Shown one piece after another: positions 9,249 to 18,961 of a stretch of DNA of 64,000 nucleotides. The position numbers were made by a program, and so were the translations under genes. The stretch is taken from contig NZ_PGGN01000001.1 of NCBI RefSeq assembly GCF_003010935.1, positions 930,001-994,000 on the forward strand. The letters are read 5' to 3'. This DNA comes from Phyllobacterium endophyticum (GTDB lineage: Bacteria; Pseudomonadota; Alphaproteobacteria; Rhizobiales; Rhizobiaceae). The stretch's first letter is position 1, and every line of letters begins with the position of its first letter. The notes under the pieces were generated by a model. It searched no databases, was not told where the DNA came from, and saw only the letters and a program-made list of their open reading frames with translations.

Positions 9249-10205
9249 CTAATATTGTGCGGCTTTGTCCACGATGTTCTTCAATGGTTCGCCGCGCTCA
9301 TAGGATTCAAGCTGCGCCACGATTTCCGGAACGAGCGCCTGCGGGCTGGAGCTTGCGGCCGCATGGGGCGTGATAACAACTTGCGGATGGGTCCATAACG
9401 GACTGGTCTTCGGCAGGGGCTCGGTTTTGAACACGTCGAGCGTCACGGCCGAGAGCATTCCCCGATCGAGCGCGGCAAGAATATCGGGCTCGTTTTGCAA
9501 GCCGCCGCGACCGGCGTTGATCAATACGGGAGCGCCAAGCGGACCCTCGGCCTTCATCTGTGCGAACATGGTCATCGACAGAATGCCCTTGGTTTCGGGC
9601 GTCAATGGCAGCAGGCAGACGACGATGTCGACATCCCTCAGGAAATCCTTGAGTCCGTCCTTGCCGAAATGGCTCGTGACGCCCTCGATCGTTTGCAGCC
9701 GGCGGCTCCATCCGCTGACGCGGAAGCCGAGATTTCGCAGTTTCTGCGCGGCATCACGTCCAAGCACACCAAGACCCAGAATACCGACGGTCACCTCATG
9801 GGCTGCAGGTTGACGGCGATCCTCGTGCCAGACTTTTTGCGCCTGCTGCTGGCGATAGCGCAGGCCGAGCCTGTGATGGTCGAGCACCTGCCACACGACA
9901 TATTCGCTCATGCGCATCGTGAGATCCGGCGAGACGATGCGTACGATAGGAACATCCGGGATTTGATGATCATGGAAGATATGATCAACGCCGGCACCCA
10001 AGGAGAAGATGACCTCAAGCTTGGGCAAGCCCATGAGAGATCCGGGCCGTTGCTTCCATACCAGGGCGTAGCGAATCTTTTCGTTTGCATCTTTGGTATC
10101 GAGCACAAGCTTGCGGCCAGGTGCAGCCTTGGCGAATTCGCTTTGCCAGACATCCGGGTCCCAGCCTGTCACCGCCAACAATATCGTGCTATCGCTGCCC
10201 GTCAT
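9249..10205 (-). CDS. D-2-hydroxyacid dehydrogenase, GhrA-like (glyoxylate/hydroxypyruvate reductase)
   Basis: An NAD(P)-dependent reductase of 318 residues. The Rossmann motif LGLGVLGRDAAQKL is in the central domain. Catalytic residues of the family are visible: Arg in INAGRGGLQNE, Glu in DVFKTEPLP and His in ITPHAAA. The short N-terminal catalytic domain and the sequence RHRQQQAQKVW-like region (LGLRYRQQQAQKVWHEDR) resemble GhrA, which reduces glyoxylate and hydroxypyruvate. Its ATG overlaps the yejF stop by four bases (ATGA), making it the last gene of the yej operon. This linkage to a peptide importer is unexplained. Confidence 0.88.
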   Translation of the reverse strand: MTGSDSTILLAVTGWDPDVWQSEFAKAAPGRKLVLDTKDANEKIRYALVWKQRPGSLMGLPKLEVIFSLGAGVDHIFHDHQIPDVPIVRIVSPDLTMRMSEYVVWQVLDHHRLGLRYRQQQAQKVWHEDRRQPAAHEVTVGILGLGVLGRDAAQKLRNLGFRVSGWSRRLQTIEGVTSHFGKDGLKDFLRDVDIVVCLLPLTPETKGILSMTMFAQMKAEGPLGAPVLINAGRGGLQNEPDILAALDRGMLSAVTLDVFKTEPLPKTSPLWTHPQVVITPHAAASSSPQALVPEIVAQLESYERGEPLKNIVDKAAQY

Positions 10206-11833
10206 TCGCTCACCGCTCCCTGTTCAGCCGTTTCTATCCTGAAAGCCGCCGCCATCAGGGCTTTTGTGTAGTCGCTCTTGGGCCGTTCGAAGATCTCCTG
10301 CGAAGGCCCATATTCCACTGCCTTGCCATTGCGCATGACCAGAACGTCATTGGCAAGTGCCTTGACCACCTTGAGGTCGTGGCTGATGAAAAGATAAGCC
10401 AGATTATGCTTGAGCTGCAACGAGCGCAGGAGATCGACGACCTGTGCTTGAACACTCATGTCCAGTGCCGATGTAGGCTCATCCAGCATGACGAAACGCG
10501 GGTTCAACACCATGGCACGGGCAATTGCGATGCGCTGGCGCTGGCCACCGGAGAACTCGTGCGGATAACGGAATCGGTGTTCAGGATCGAGATTGACTTC
10601 TTTGAGCGCGGCGACCACACGCGCATCCCGCTGATCCGCCGAAAGCTTCGGCTCATGCACCTGCAGGCCTTCAGCAATGATGTCCGTAACCGACATGCGT
10701 GGTGAAAGAGAGCCGTAAGGATCCTGAAAAACGATTTGTAGTTCGCGCCGCAGTGGCCGCATCTGCTTGAACGAATATTGATTGATGTCCTTCTCGCCGA
10801 ACCGGATCACACCTTCCGACGAGATCATCCGCGAGAGCGCGAGACCAAGCGTCGTCTTGCCCGAACCTGATTCCCCCACCACACCGAGCGTCTGTCCGGC
10901 GCGGATGGTCACGTCGATACCATCGACCGCCTTCACGTGATCAACGGTCCTGCGCAGGAAGCCCTGCTTGATCGGGAACCACACTTTCACGTTCTCACCG
11001 CGCATGACCGGATCAGCCGAAAGATCGGCGGCTGGCGGGTTTCCCTTCGGTTCTGCCGCAAGCAGGTGTTTCGTGTACGCGTGTTGCGGGTTATCGAATA
11101 TCTGTTTCGTCGGGCCGGTCTCGACGATCTTGCCCCCGGTCATCACGCAGACGCGGTCCGCGATCTTGCGCACGATGCCAAGATCATGGGTGATGAAGAG
11201 CATCGACATGCCCTGCGCGGCTTTCAAGTCCGCCAGCAGCTTGAGGATTTGCGCCTGCACGGTCACATCGAGCGCGGTGGTCGGCTCATCGGCGATGAGC
11301 AGCTTCGGCTTGTTTGCAAGCGCCATGGCGATCATCACGCGCTGACGCTGACCGCCGGAAAGCTGGTGCGGATAAGCATTCATGCGCTTTTCCGGCTCGC
11401 GAATGCCTACCTCTTCGAGAAGCGCCAAAGTACGCTGCCGCGCTGCCTTGTCGCCCATACCCTGGTGCAATTTCAGCACTTCGCTGATCTGTTTTTCAAT
11501 CGGATGAAGCGGATTGAGCGACGTCATCGGCTCCTGGAAGATCATCGTAATGTCGTTGCCACGAACACGGCGCAGGTCTGTTTCGTCCTTGTCGAGCAAA
11601 TCCTCTCCTTCGAAGAGGATTTTACCGGAGGGATGGGAAGCCGGTGGGTATGGCAGCAGCTTGAGCACCGAGAGCGCGGTCACCGACTTGCCGGAACCGG
11701 ATTCGCCGACCAGCGCAACCGTTTCGCCCTGAGCAATATCGAACGAGATGCGATCGACAGCGATCGACTCGCGGCCGTTCTGGGTGAAGGCGACCGAGAG
11801 ATCGCGGACGGAAAGGAGGGGAGCTTCATTCAT
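10202..11833 (-). CDS. yejF: YejF-like peptide ABC transporter ATPase with two nucleotide-binding domains
   Basis: The fused ATPase of a peptide importer (543 residues). First domain: Walker A GESGSGKS 43-50, signature LSGGQRQR from 158, Walker B LLIADEP 178-184. Second domain: Walker A GESGSGKT about 320-327, followed by a second SGGQRQRIAIARAM and MLDEPTSALD. The double ATPase with a single gene is diagnostic of YejF rather than the separate DppD/DppF pair. The start overlaps the yejE stop by four bases. YejABEF imports microcin C in enterobacteria and contributes to antimicrobial-peptide tolerance in Brucella and Sinorhizobium. Confidence 0.95.
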   Translation of the reverse strand: MNEAPLLSVRDLSVAFTQNGRESIAVDRISFDIAQGETVALVGESGSGKSVTALSVLKLLPYPPASHPSGKILFEGEDLLDKDETDLRRVRGNDITMIFQEPMTSLNPLHPIEKQISEVLKLHQGMGDKAARQRTLALLEEVGIREPEKRMNAYPHQLSGGQRQRVMIAMALANKPKLLIADEPTTALDVTVQAQILKLLADLKAAQGMSMLFITHDLGIVRKIADRVCVMTGGKIVETGPTKQIFDNPQHAYTKHLLAAEPKGNPPAADLSADPVMRGENVKVWFPIKQGFLRRTVDHVKAVDGIDVTIRAGQTLGVVGESGSGKTTLGLALSRMISSEGVIRFGEKDINQYSFKQMRPLRRELQIVFQDPYGSLSPRMSVTDIIAEGLQVHEPKLSADQRDARVVAALKEVNLDPEHRFRYPHEFSGGQRQRIAIARAMVLNPRFVMLDEPTSALDMSVQAQVVDLLRSLQLKHNLAYLFISHDLKVVKALANDVLVMRNGKAVEYGPSQEIFERPKSDYTKALMAAAFRIETAEQGAVSE

Positions 11834-12969
11834 TTGAAGGCCTTGCGCGGGTCAAAGGCGTCACGGGTCGCTTCACCGACGAAGATCAGCAGCGAGAGCA
11901 TGAGCGATATGACGATGAAACCTGTGAGGCCAAGCCACGGCGCCTGAAGGTTGTTCTTGCCCTGCGCCAGCAACTCGCCGAGCGATGGCGAACCGGGCGG
12001 CAGGCCGAAGCCGAGAAAATCGAGCGAGGTCAGGGTAGTGATCGATCCATTGAGAATAAAGGGGAGGAACGTCAAGGTCGTCACCATGGCATTGGGTAAC
12101 AGATGACGGAACATGATCGTACGGTCCCGCACTCCAAGGGCGCGCGCTGCATTGACATATTCGAAATTGCGCGCGCGCAGGAATTCCGCCCGGACGATGC
12201 CAACGAAGCTGACCCAGGAGAACAGAAGCATGATGCAAAGCAGGATCCAGAAGCCGGGCGGCAGGATGGAAGCCATGATCAAGAGCAGGTAGAGAGTGGG
12301 AACCGAGGACCATATCTCGATGAAGCGCTGCGCGACAAGGTCAAGCCAGCCGCCGAAATAACCCTGCAAAGCGCCGGCGGTGACGCCAATCACAGCGGAA
12401 GCAGCAGTGAGGATGAGGCCGAACAGCACGGAGATGCGGAAGCCATATAGGGCACGGGCAAAGACATCGCGCGCCTGGTCGTCGGTACCGAAGACATTCA
12501 TGTTGCCAAAGGTGCAATTGGGATCGTTGACGCCCTGCGGATAGCGGGCGCAACGCTCTTCGGCCGTATAAAGCCAAAAGGGCTTGGATGGCGCAGTATC
12601 GGGCAGCTCGTTGTTGACGGTGCGGTATGAGTATCGCACAGGCGGCCAGATCGCCCAGCCATTGGCATTGATCTCGTCCTGGATTACCGGGTCTCGATAG
12701 TCGGTAACCGCGTAGAAGCCACCAAACTTCTCCTCCGGGTAATCAACGAGAACCGGGAAGAGAATATCACCCTTGTAAGAAACGAGGATCGGCCTGTCGT
12801 TGGCGATGAACTCGGCAAACAGCGAGGCAATGAACAGGAAAAGAAATATCCACAACGCCCACCAGCCGCGGCGGTTGGCCTTGAAATTCTGCCAGCGCCG
12901 GGCATTGAGCGGCGACAGGCGTGGACGTCGAACCGGAATGGCTGGCGCGCGCAAGACCTCGCTCGTCAT
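11830..12969 (-). CDS. yejE: YejE-like peptide ABC transporter permease
   Basis: An inner-membrane permease (379 residues) with an N-terminal membrane segment (GWWALWIFLFLFIASLFAEFI), a large periplasmic insert (about residues 60-165, VLVDYPEEKFGGFYAVTDYRDP..., CNFG-type loop PNCTFGNMNVFG) characteristic of YejE, and a C-terminal transport domain with the EAA-type loop YVNAARALGVRDRTIMFRHLLPNAM. Its ATG shares one base with the yejB stop (TGATG). It pairs with YejB to form the translocation channel. Confidence 0.95.
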   Translation of the reverse strand: MTSEVLRAPAIPVRRPRLSPLNARRWQNFKANRRGWWALWIFLFLFIASLFAEFIANDRPILVSYKGDILFPVLVDYPEEKFGGFYAVTDYRDPVIQDEINANGWAIWPPVRYSYRTVNNELPDTAPSKPFWLYTAEERCARYPQGVNDPNCTFGNMNVFGTDDQARDVFARALYGFRISVLFGLILTAASAVIGVTAGALQGYFGGWLDLVAQRFIEIWSSVPTLYLLLIMASILPPGFWILLCIMLLFSWVSFVGIVRAEFLRARNFEYVNAARALGVRDRTIMFRHLLPNAMVTTLTFLPFILNGSITTLTSLDFLGFGLPPGSPSLGELLAQGKNNLQAPWLGLTGFIVISLMLSLLIFVGEATRDAFDPRKAFK

Positions 12970-14072
12970 CAGACATCCCTCCGTTCAAAATCGATACGCG
13001 GGTCGATCCATGTATAGAGGAGATCGGAAAGGAGACTGACGACGACTCCCACAAGCGCGAAGATATAAACGGTTGCGATGACCACGGGATAATCCCGGTT
13101 GATGATCGATTCGTAGCCGAGCAGACCGAGCCCATCCAGTGAGAATATTGCCTCTATCAAGAGCTGGCCGGTAAAGAAGATGGAAATGAAGGCGCTCGGA
13201 AAACCGGAAATGACGATGAGCATTGCATTGCGGAATACATGCCCATAGAGGATCTTGCGTTCACTCAGTCCCTTGGCACGCGCGGTTGTGACGTACTGCT
13301 TGCGAATCTCGTCGAGGAACGAATTTTTGGTAAGCAGAGTTGTTGTGGCAAAGGCGGACAGCAGCATGGCTGTTAGCGGCAGCGCCAGGTGCCACGCATA
13401 GTCGACGATCTTGCCGATGAGCGATAGCTCGGCGAAGTTGTTCGAGGTCAGCCCGCGCAAGGGGAACCAGTCGAAGAACGAACCCCCGGCGAAGAAAACG
13501 ATCAGCATAATGCCGAACAGAAAGCCCGGGATCGCATAGCCCACGATGATGATTCCGCTGGTCCAGATATCGAAGGTCGATCCGTCCTTGATCGCCTTGC
13601 GAATTCCAAGCGGTATGGAGATCATATAGGAAAGCAACGTCATCCATAGGCCGAGAGATATGGAGACGGGAAGCTTCTCCTTGATGAGATCGATGACGCT
13701 GATATCGCGGAAATAGCTCTTGCCGAAATCAAAACGGACATAGTTCCACATCAGAAGACCGAAGCGTTCCAGCGGCGGCTTGTCGAGACCGAATTGCTTT
13801 TCCAGGCTGGCGATGAAAGCCGGGTCAAGCCCCTGTGCGCCGCGATATTTCGAGTTGCCCTCGCCAAGGCCGAGCTGGTCCTGACCCTGACCCAGGTCCG
13901 CACCGCCACCGCCAATGCGGTCCAGGGCATTGCCGCCCTGGCCGGTCAACTGGCCGATAATGCGCTCTACCGGGCCGCCGGGAACAAATTGTACGATGAC
14001 GAAACAGACAAGTAGAACCCCAAATAGCGTGGGAACCATCAAAACAAGGCGGCGGAGAATATAGGCTCCCAT
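12969..14072 (-). CDS. yejB: YejB-like peptide ABC transporter permease
   Basis: The second permease (367 residues) starts with MGAYILRRLVLMVPTLFGVLLVCFVIVQFVPGG, the standard N-terminus of DppB/OppB-type subunits. It then has a glycine-rich periplasmic insert (about 45-75) and the conserved EAA region YVTTARAKGLSERKILYGHVFRNAMLIVISG near residue 260. The insert and neighbours identify it as YejB. It lies 30 bases after yejA2 and overlaps yejE by one base. Confidence 0.95.
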   Translation of the reverse strand: MGAYILRRLVLMVPTLFGVLLVCFVIVQFVPGGPVERIIGQLTGQGGNALDRIGGGGADLGQGQDQLGLGEGNSKYRGAQGLDPAFIASLEKQFGLDKPPLERFGLLMWNYVRFDFGKSYFRDISVIDLIKEKLPVSISLGLWMTLLSYMISIPLGIRKAIKDGSTFDIWTSGIIIVGYAIPGFLFGIMLIVFFAGGSFFDWFPLRGLTSNNFAELSLIGKIVDYAWHLALPLTAMLLSAFATTTLLTKNSFLDEIRKQYVTTARAKGLSERKILYGHVFRNAMLIVISGFPSAFISIFFTGQLLIEAIFSLDGLGLLGYESIINRDYPVVIATVYIFALVGVVVSLLSDLLYTWIDPRIDFERRDV

Positions 14073-14102
14073 CAGGAGCTCCCTCTCATCGTCGCTGAAC
14101 CA

Positions 14103-15974
14103 TCAAACCCTGCCAATTGCCTTCGCCTTTGCTTCGTCGAACCACCACAACGTTTCGACCGGAAAACCGTAATCGGGCTTTGGCTCCTTGAAGCCGAACA
14201 TGTCCCAATAGGCGACCGGATGATTCGCTGAGTACCAATTTGGAATCCAGTCGCGTCTTACACGCAAGAGGCGATCAAGAACACGCAGGATCGAAATCAA
14301 TTCCGCCCGGGAGTGTGCCTCACTGACTTTCGCTATCAGCGCGTCCACGACTGGATCCGCGATGCCGGGAAAATTCGTCGTACCCGGAATACCGGCCGCA
14401 CGGGAGCCGAACATCGTCTCCAGCGACTCTCTCGTCGGCGTGGCGCTTAGCGAATAGGCGATCCCGATCACATCGAAATCGAAGTCCTGCAAGCGGATTT
14501 GATATTGCGCGGGATCGACCAGACGTAGCGACGCATTGATGCCGATGGCCTTCAAGTTGTTTATGAAGGGTGAGTAGACGCGGCTGAAGACCTCGGCCTG
14601 GATGAGCATTTCGAAATTCAGCGTTTTGCCCGCGCCGTCGACCAAGCGGTTGCCGTCGCGTTTGAACCCCGCCTCGCTTACGAGTTCCACGGCCCTTCGT
14701 AGGTTTTTCCGGTCTCGTCCGGAGCCGTCCGAGGGCGTCTGAACGACGGCATCACCAAAAATACCCTCAGGCAATCGGTCCCGAAAGGGTTCCATGAGAG
14801 CCAGCTCTTCCGGCGACGGCTTTCCCGATGCACGGAAATCGGAATTCTCGAACAGCGATTGCGAGCGCTCGTACATTCCGTAGAAGAGGTTTTTCTGCGT
14901 CCATTCGAAATCGAAGCACAGCGCAATGGCTTCGCGAACACGCGGATCGCGGAAATGTTCGCGGCGCTGGTTGATGGCCCATGCCTGCATCTGCGGCCGC
15001 TTTTCGCTCGGGAACTGTCGTTTCACCACGCGGTTCTGTTGTACAGCCGGAAAGTTGTACTCGGTAGTCCACGTCTTGGCCGTGGCCTCCTTGCGCCAGA
15101 AGATATCGCCCTTCTTGAAAGCTTCGAACTCCGGCTGTCGATCCCGATAGAACTCGATCTTGATCCGGGCGAAATGGTTGAAGCCGCGCTGTATCGGCAA
15201 ATTCTGTGCCCAATAATCAGTGACCCGCTCGTATTCGATGCTTTGGCCTACGGCAACCCTCGCGACGCGATAGGCGCCGGACCCGAGTGGCGGCTCAAGA
15301 GTGGACGCTTCGAAATCACGGGTTGCGTACCAGTTCCTGGACAGAACTGGCATGGCCGCGGCGATGTCGAGAATGGCGCGATCCGAATGCTTGCCGGTGA
15401 AGGCGAGACGCACGGTGTGCTCATCCTCGGCCACGACCTCCTTCATCTCGGTCAGGAGGAGCAGTAGCTCGGGGTGCCCCTTCTTTTGCATCGTCTGGTA
15501 GCTGAAAACGACATCCTCAGCGATGATCGGCGTTCCATCATGAAAACGCGCTTCCCGCCGCAGCTTGAACGTGAAGGTGTTTCGATCCGCGGAAACAGTG
15601 ACTGTTTCCGCCACAAGTCCATAAATGGAGTCAGGTTCATCGAGTGCGGAAGCCATCAGCGTGTCAAAGCACAGTTCCATGCGCGGTGGAGCATCACCCT
15701 TGGGCGAAAACGTGTTCAGCGTATTGAAGGTCTGCGGCGACTGGTTGAAAATCCAGGTGGGCGGCGAAAAGGCAAAGGTGCCGCCCTTCGGCGCGTCGGG
15801 GCTGGCATAGTCGAAATGGGCAAAATCCTTCGGGTATTTCAGTTCACCAAATGCGGATAGCCCATGCAAGGGAACGTCCGTCGCCACCTCTGCAAGCGCA
15901 AGGCGCGGTGCCATTGCCGTCAGCATCGTCGCACTCGAAACCTTCAGGAGATCACGGCGGGTGAGGCGCGTCAT
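14103..15974 (-). CDS. YejA-like solute-binding protein with a twin-arginine signal (second copy)
   Basis: A family 5 extracellular binding protein (SBP_bac_5), 623 residues. The start at 15974 is favoured: it overlaps the preceding binding-protein stop by four bases (ATGA) and begins directly with a Tat-type signal, MTRLTRRDLLKVSSATMLTAMAPRLALA. Family 5 landmarks follow: DFAHFDYASPDAPKGGTF, the ligand-domain segment REARFHDGTPIIAEDVVFSYQTM, and ALCFDFEWTQKNLFYGMYERSQS. It is paralogous to the upstream binding protein. Export by Tat rather than Sec would imply folding before export. It probably delivers oligopeptides to YejBEF. Confidence 0.93.
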   Translation of the reverse strand: MTRLTRRDLLKVSSATMLTAMAPRLALAEVATDVPLHGLSAFGELKYPKDFAHFDYASPDAPKGGTFAFSPPTWIFNQSPQTFNTLNTFSPKGDAPPRMELCFDTLMASALDEPDSIYGLVAETVTVSADRNTFTFKLRREARFHDGTPIIAEDVVFSYQTMQKKGHPELLLLLTEMKEVVAEDEHTVRLAFTGKHSDRAILDIAAAMPVLSRNWYATRDFEASTLEPPLGSGAYRVARVAVGQSIEYERVTDYWAQNLPIQRGFNHFARIKIEFYRDRQPEFEAFKKGDIFWRKEATAKTWTTEYNFPAVQQNRVVKRQFPSEKRPQMQAWAINQRREHFRDPRVREAIALCFDFEWTQKNLFYGMYERSQSLFENSDFRASGKPSPEELALMEPFRDRLPEGIFGDAVVQTPSDGSGRDRKNLRRAVELVSEAGFKRDGNRLVDGAGKTLNFEMLIQAEVFSRVYSPFINNLKAIGINASLRLVDPAQYQIRLQDFDFDVIGIAYSLSATPTRESLETMFGSRAAGIPGTTNFPGIADPVVDALIAKVSEAHSRAELISILRVLDRLLRVRRDWIPNWYSANHPVAYWDMFGFKEPKPDYGFPVETLWWFDEAKAKAIGRV

Positions 15975-17860
15975 TCGGCGCGCGCCTTCAGGGCTTGTTC
16001 CTTGGCTGTATCGATCCACCACGAGAACGGGTCGATGCCTATATATTCCGGTTGCTTTTCCGGAATGCCGAATTTGTTCCAGTAGGCGATTTTTATCCGG
16101 TCATCGTACCATTGAGGGACCACGTAATAATTCCAGAGGAGCACCCTGTCGAGCGCATGCGTGGCTGCGACAAGCTCGTCGCGATCCTTCGCGAAAATCA
16201 CCCGGTCGACGAGCTTGTCGATGGCCGGGTTCTTGATGCCCATGTAGTTCCGGCTCCCCGGCGTGTCCGCTGCGGCCGAACCCCAGAAGTCGCGCTGCTC
16301 GTTGCCCGGCGACAGGCTCTGGGCCAGTACACCCGGCGTCGTGATATCGAAATCGAAATCGTTGATCCTTGCCGTGTATTGAGCGCTGTCGACGACGCGA
16401 ATGTTCGCTTCGATGCCGAGCTTGCGCAAATTACCAATGAAAGGACCGATGATGCGCTCGTCCGAGGGATCATCCGCCAGAAACTCGATCGTCAGCGGCT
16501 GCCCGGTCTGGGTGTTGACGAGCTTGCCGTTCTTTTGCTCGTAACCGGCGTTCCGCAACAGCTGCACTGCATGGCGCAGATTCTCGCGCTGTGATTGCGG
16601 AGTGTCGTAGACCGGCAATCTGAATTCCTTGGTGAAGACTTCTTCAGGCACGTCACCTTTCACGCTCTGCAGGATCTCGAGTTCCTTGCCGCCCGGCAAA
16701 CCGCTGGATGCGAGCTCGGACCCGGCAAAATAGCTGTTGATACGCTTGTACTGGCCGAAGAACAGATTCTTGCTCATGCTCTCGAAGTCATAGATCCAGT
16801 TCAAGGCTTCACGCACCTTCGGGTCTTTGAACTTGTCGCGCCGCGTGTTGATGAGGAAGCCTTGCATGCGGCCGGAGGATCGCAGCGGGAATACCGCCTT
16901 GATCACGTCGCCTCTTTTGAAGGCCGGAAAGTCATAACCGCGCATCCAGCGGCCAATGCTTGGTTCGCCGCGGTAGTCCTCGAAGCCGCCTTTCTTGAAA
17001 GCTTCCCAGGAGGCATTCTGGTCGAGAAAATACTCATAGCGAATGCGATCGAAATTGTTACGGCCGATCTCCTGGGGAAGGTCCTTGCCCCAGTAATCGG
17101 CAACCCTGCTCCAGACGATCGTCTTGCCGGGTGCCACACTCTCGATCTTGTAGGCGGAGGATCCAAGCGGGATCTCCATCGTGGGTTTGGTGATATCGCG
17201 TTTTTTGCCAGCCGAATCGGTCCCCTCCCACCAGTGTTTGGGCAGCACAGGAAAATCGCCCATGATGCTTGGCAATTCGCGATTGCCGCCACTGGAAAAC
17301 GTGAACGTCACTTCACGCTCCCCGGTTTTCTCGGCCTTGGTCACGTCATGATAGTATTTGTTGTAAAGGGGTGTTTGCTTCTTCAGGACGTCGAACGACC
17401 ATATGACATCCTCGACCGTGATAGGCTGTCCATCGTGCCATTTGGCCAGCGGGTTGAGCCGGAATTTCACCCATGAATAATCGTCAGGATAGGCGATTGC
17501 CTCTGAGATCAGCGGATAATTGGTCGCCGGCTGATCGAGCGACTGACTAAGAAGCGTATCGTAAAGGAGGCCGCCGCCGATCGGATTGCCCGAGGGTGGC
17601 AGGCCGGCTGCCGCGTTACCCTGAACGACGAACGGGTTGAGACTATCGAATGATCCGTTGGCGGTCTGGTTGAGGGTTCCGCCTTTCGGGGCGCTCGGGT
17701 TTACATGATCGTAGTGCTTGAACTCCGTCCCGTATTTGGGCTCGCCCAAAACACTTGTCGCGCTGCGCCACTCCGGTTCGGCCGCCTGTGCAATCTGAAA
17801 GGTGCCGGCCACAGCAACGGCGAGAAGGGCGAGGCTGGCTAGGAAAGGGCGAAATCGCAA
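15971..17860 (-). CDS. yejA: YejA-like solute-binding protein with a Sec signal (first copy)
   Basis: A family 5 extracellular binding protein of 629 residues with a Sec signal peptide (MRFRPFLASLALLAVAVAGTFQIAQAAEPEW; cleavage after AQA). Conserved blocks are YDHVNPSAPKGGTLNQTANGSFDSLNPF, FRLNPLAKWHDGQPITVEDVIWSF and LNWIYDFESMSKNLFFGQYKRINSYF, typical of YejA. It is the first gene of the yejAABEF-ghrA operon; its start faces a region with no other gene up to the cytochrome c terminator. Two consecutive binding proteins on one permease suggest two ligand ranges. Confidence 0.94.
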   Translation of the reverse strand: MRFRPFLASLALLAVAVAGTFQIAQAAEPEWRSATSVLGEPKYGTEFKHYDHVNPSAPKGGTLNQTANGSFDSLNPFVVQGNAAAGLPPSGNPIGGGLLYDTLLSQSLDQPATNYPLISEAIAYPDDYSWVKFRLNPLAKWHDGQPITVEDVIWSFDVLKKQTPLYNKYYHDVTKAEKTGEREVTFTFSSGGNRELPSIMGDFPVLPKHWWEGTDSAGKKRDITKPTMEIPLGSSAYKIESVAPGKTIVWSRVADYWGKDLPQEIGRNNFDRIRYEYFLDQNASWEAFKKGGFEDYRGEPSIGRWMRGYDFPAFKRGDVIKAVFPLRSSGRMQGFLINTRRDKFKDPKVREALNWIYDFESMSKNLFFGQYKRINSYFAGSELASSGLPGGKELEILQSVKGDVPEEVFTKEFRLPVYDTPQSQRENLRHAVQLLRNAGYEQKNGKLVNTQTGQPLTIEFLADDPSDERIIGPFIGNLRKLGIEANIRVVDSAQYTARINDFDFDITTPGVLAQSLSPGNEQRDFWGSAAADTPGSRNYMGIKNPAIDKLVDRVIFAKDRDELVAATHALDRVLLWNYYVVPQWYDDRIKIAYWNKFGIPEKQPEYIGIDPFSWWIDTAKEQALKARAE

Positions 17861-17953
17861 ATCAGGTCTCCACAGGTTCTCTTTGCGGATCAGTCTAAGA
17901 GAAAATGCGGCAGAGAACAGGCCTCCAAGGAAAAAACACCCTATAGAAACGCA

Positions 17954-17979
17954 AAAAGCCGGGCGATGACCCGGCTTTT
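17954..17979 (-). terminator. Rho-independent terminator of the cytochrome c gene
   Basis: The arms AAAAGCCGGG and CCCGGCTTTT give a perfect 10-bp stem with a 6-base loop. Read on the minus strand it ends in a T-run (CTTTTTG), 20 bases after the cytochrome stop. It also insulates the yej operon from cytochrome transcription. Confidence 0.82.
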
Positions 17980-17999
17980 CGACGATTTAGCTATTCGGC

Positions 18000-18704
18000 T
18001 TAGTTGGCAGGCGCAGGCTGAGCGGGAGCAGCAGGCGCGGCTCCTTCGGCTGGTGTTCCGCCAGCGGGTGCGGCGGGTGCAGCGCCCTCGGCGGGCTTGG
18101 CAGCATCTCCGGCAGGCGCAGCCGCGTCGCCCGCAGGCGCAGCAGCATCGGCAGCGGGCAGAGGCTTCGGGTTGTCCGAGAGTGTGCGCAGATAAGCGAT
18201 CAGGTCAGCCCGCTCGTTGTCCTTCTTGTCACCGGCAAAGCCCATCGCCGTGCCCTTGATATAGCCCTTCGGCGAGGTCAAGAAATGGTTGAGGTGATCA
18301 TAGGTCCATTTTTCCTGACCGCCTTTGGAGAAATCCTTCATCGGGCCGGAATAGGCAAAGCCTGGATGCGTTGCAATCGGGCGGTCGACGATGTCCCAGA
18401 GATTGGGGCCTACCTTGTTCGCCCCATCCTTTTCGCCGGTATGGCAGGCCTGGCAGCGCTTGAAGACTGCTTCGCCGCGCGTGGCATCGGCGGAGGCGAG
18501 CAGCGTTGCAATAGGAACCGCCGCGACCGGGGCAGCTTCGCCGCCTGCGCCGCCTGCTTCGGGCTCGGCCGCCTGGATAATAAAGCCGGGCTTTTCAGGA
18601 GCATGCGTATCGAAAAGGGCATCGGACAGGATGCCTGCCGACATGACAACGAAAACGGTTGCCAGAAACGCCATGGCATATTTGTTGAACGCGCTCGATT
18701 CCAT
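18000..18704 (-). CDS. Membrane-anchored c-type cytochrome (CycM-like) with Ala/Pro-rich tail
   Basis: A class I cytochrome c of 234 residues. An uncleaved N-terminal anchor ([23 protein letters not shown]) leads into a linker rich in Ala/Gly/Pro, then the haem site C84-Q-A-C87-H88 and the axial Met154 in [28 protein letters not shown] is the typical c2/CycM helix. After residue about 178 the protein carries some 55 residues of repetitive [16 protein letters not shown] sequence that is not part of the haem domain. CycM-type cytochromes pass electrons from the bc1 complex to terminal oxidases. It is divergent from kdsB, an arrangement common in rhizobia. Confidence 0.93.
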   Translation of the reverse strand: MESSAFNKYAMAFLATVFVVMSAGILSDALFDTHAPEKPGFIIQAAEPEAGGAGGEAAPVAAVPIATLLASADATRGEAVFKRCQACHTGEKDGANKVGPNLWDIVDRPIATHPGFAYSGPMKDFSKGGQEKWTYDHLNHFLTSPKGYIKGTAMGFAGDKKDNERADLIAYLRTLSDNPKPLPAADAAAPAGDAAAPAGDAAKPAEGAAPAAPAGGTPAEGAAPAAPAQPAPAN

Positions 18705-18961
18705 CGTCGATCATTGCTCCACTTGTGTCCTGTTCAAGTACACTGGATACAAAGTTCATGACGGCGCTTGCTTGCGCAATGCCGGAGCTTTGTGTTCAGC
18801 GCACTTGCTTAGGTTCTCAATATCTGGTCAATGCAGGTCACTGCATTTTTCGACAAGAGTCCCCTCGTGATCGCGCGGAAACTAGGTCTTTTGCTCAACA
18901 CTTGCAACACATATAAGGGCGGTTCTGCCTGAGACTTTTTGACACCGTAGGTGTGTTTGGG

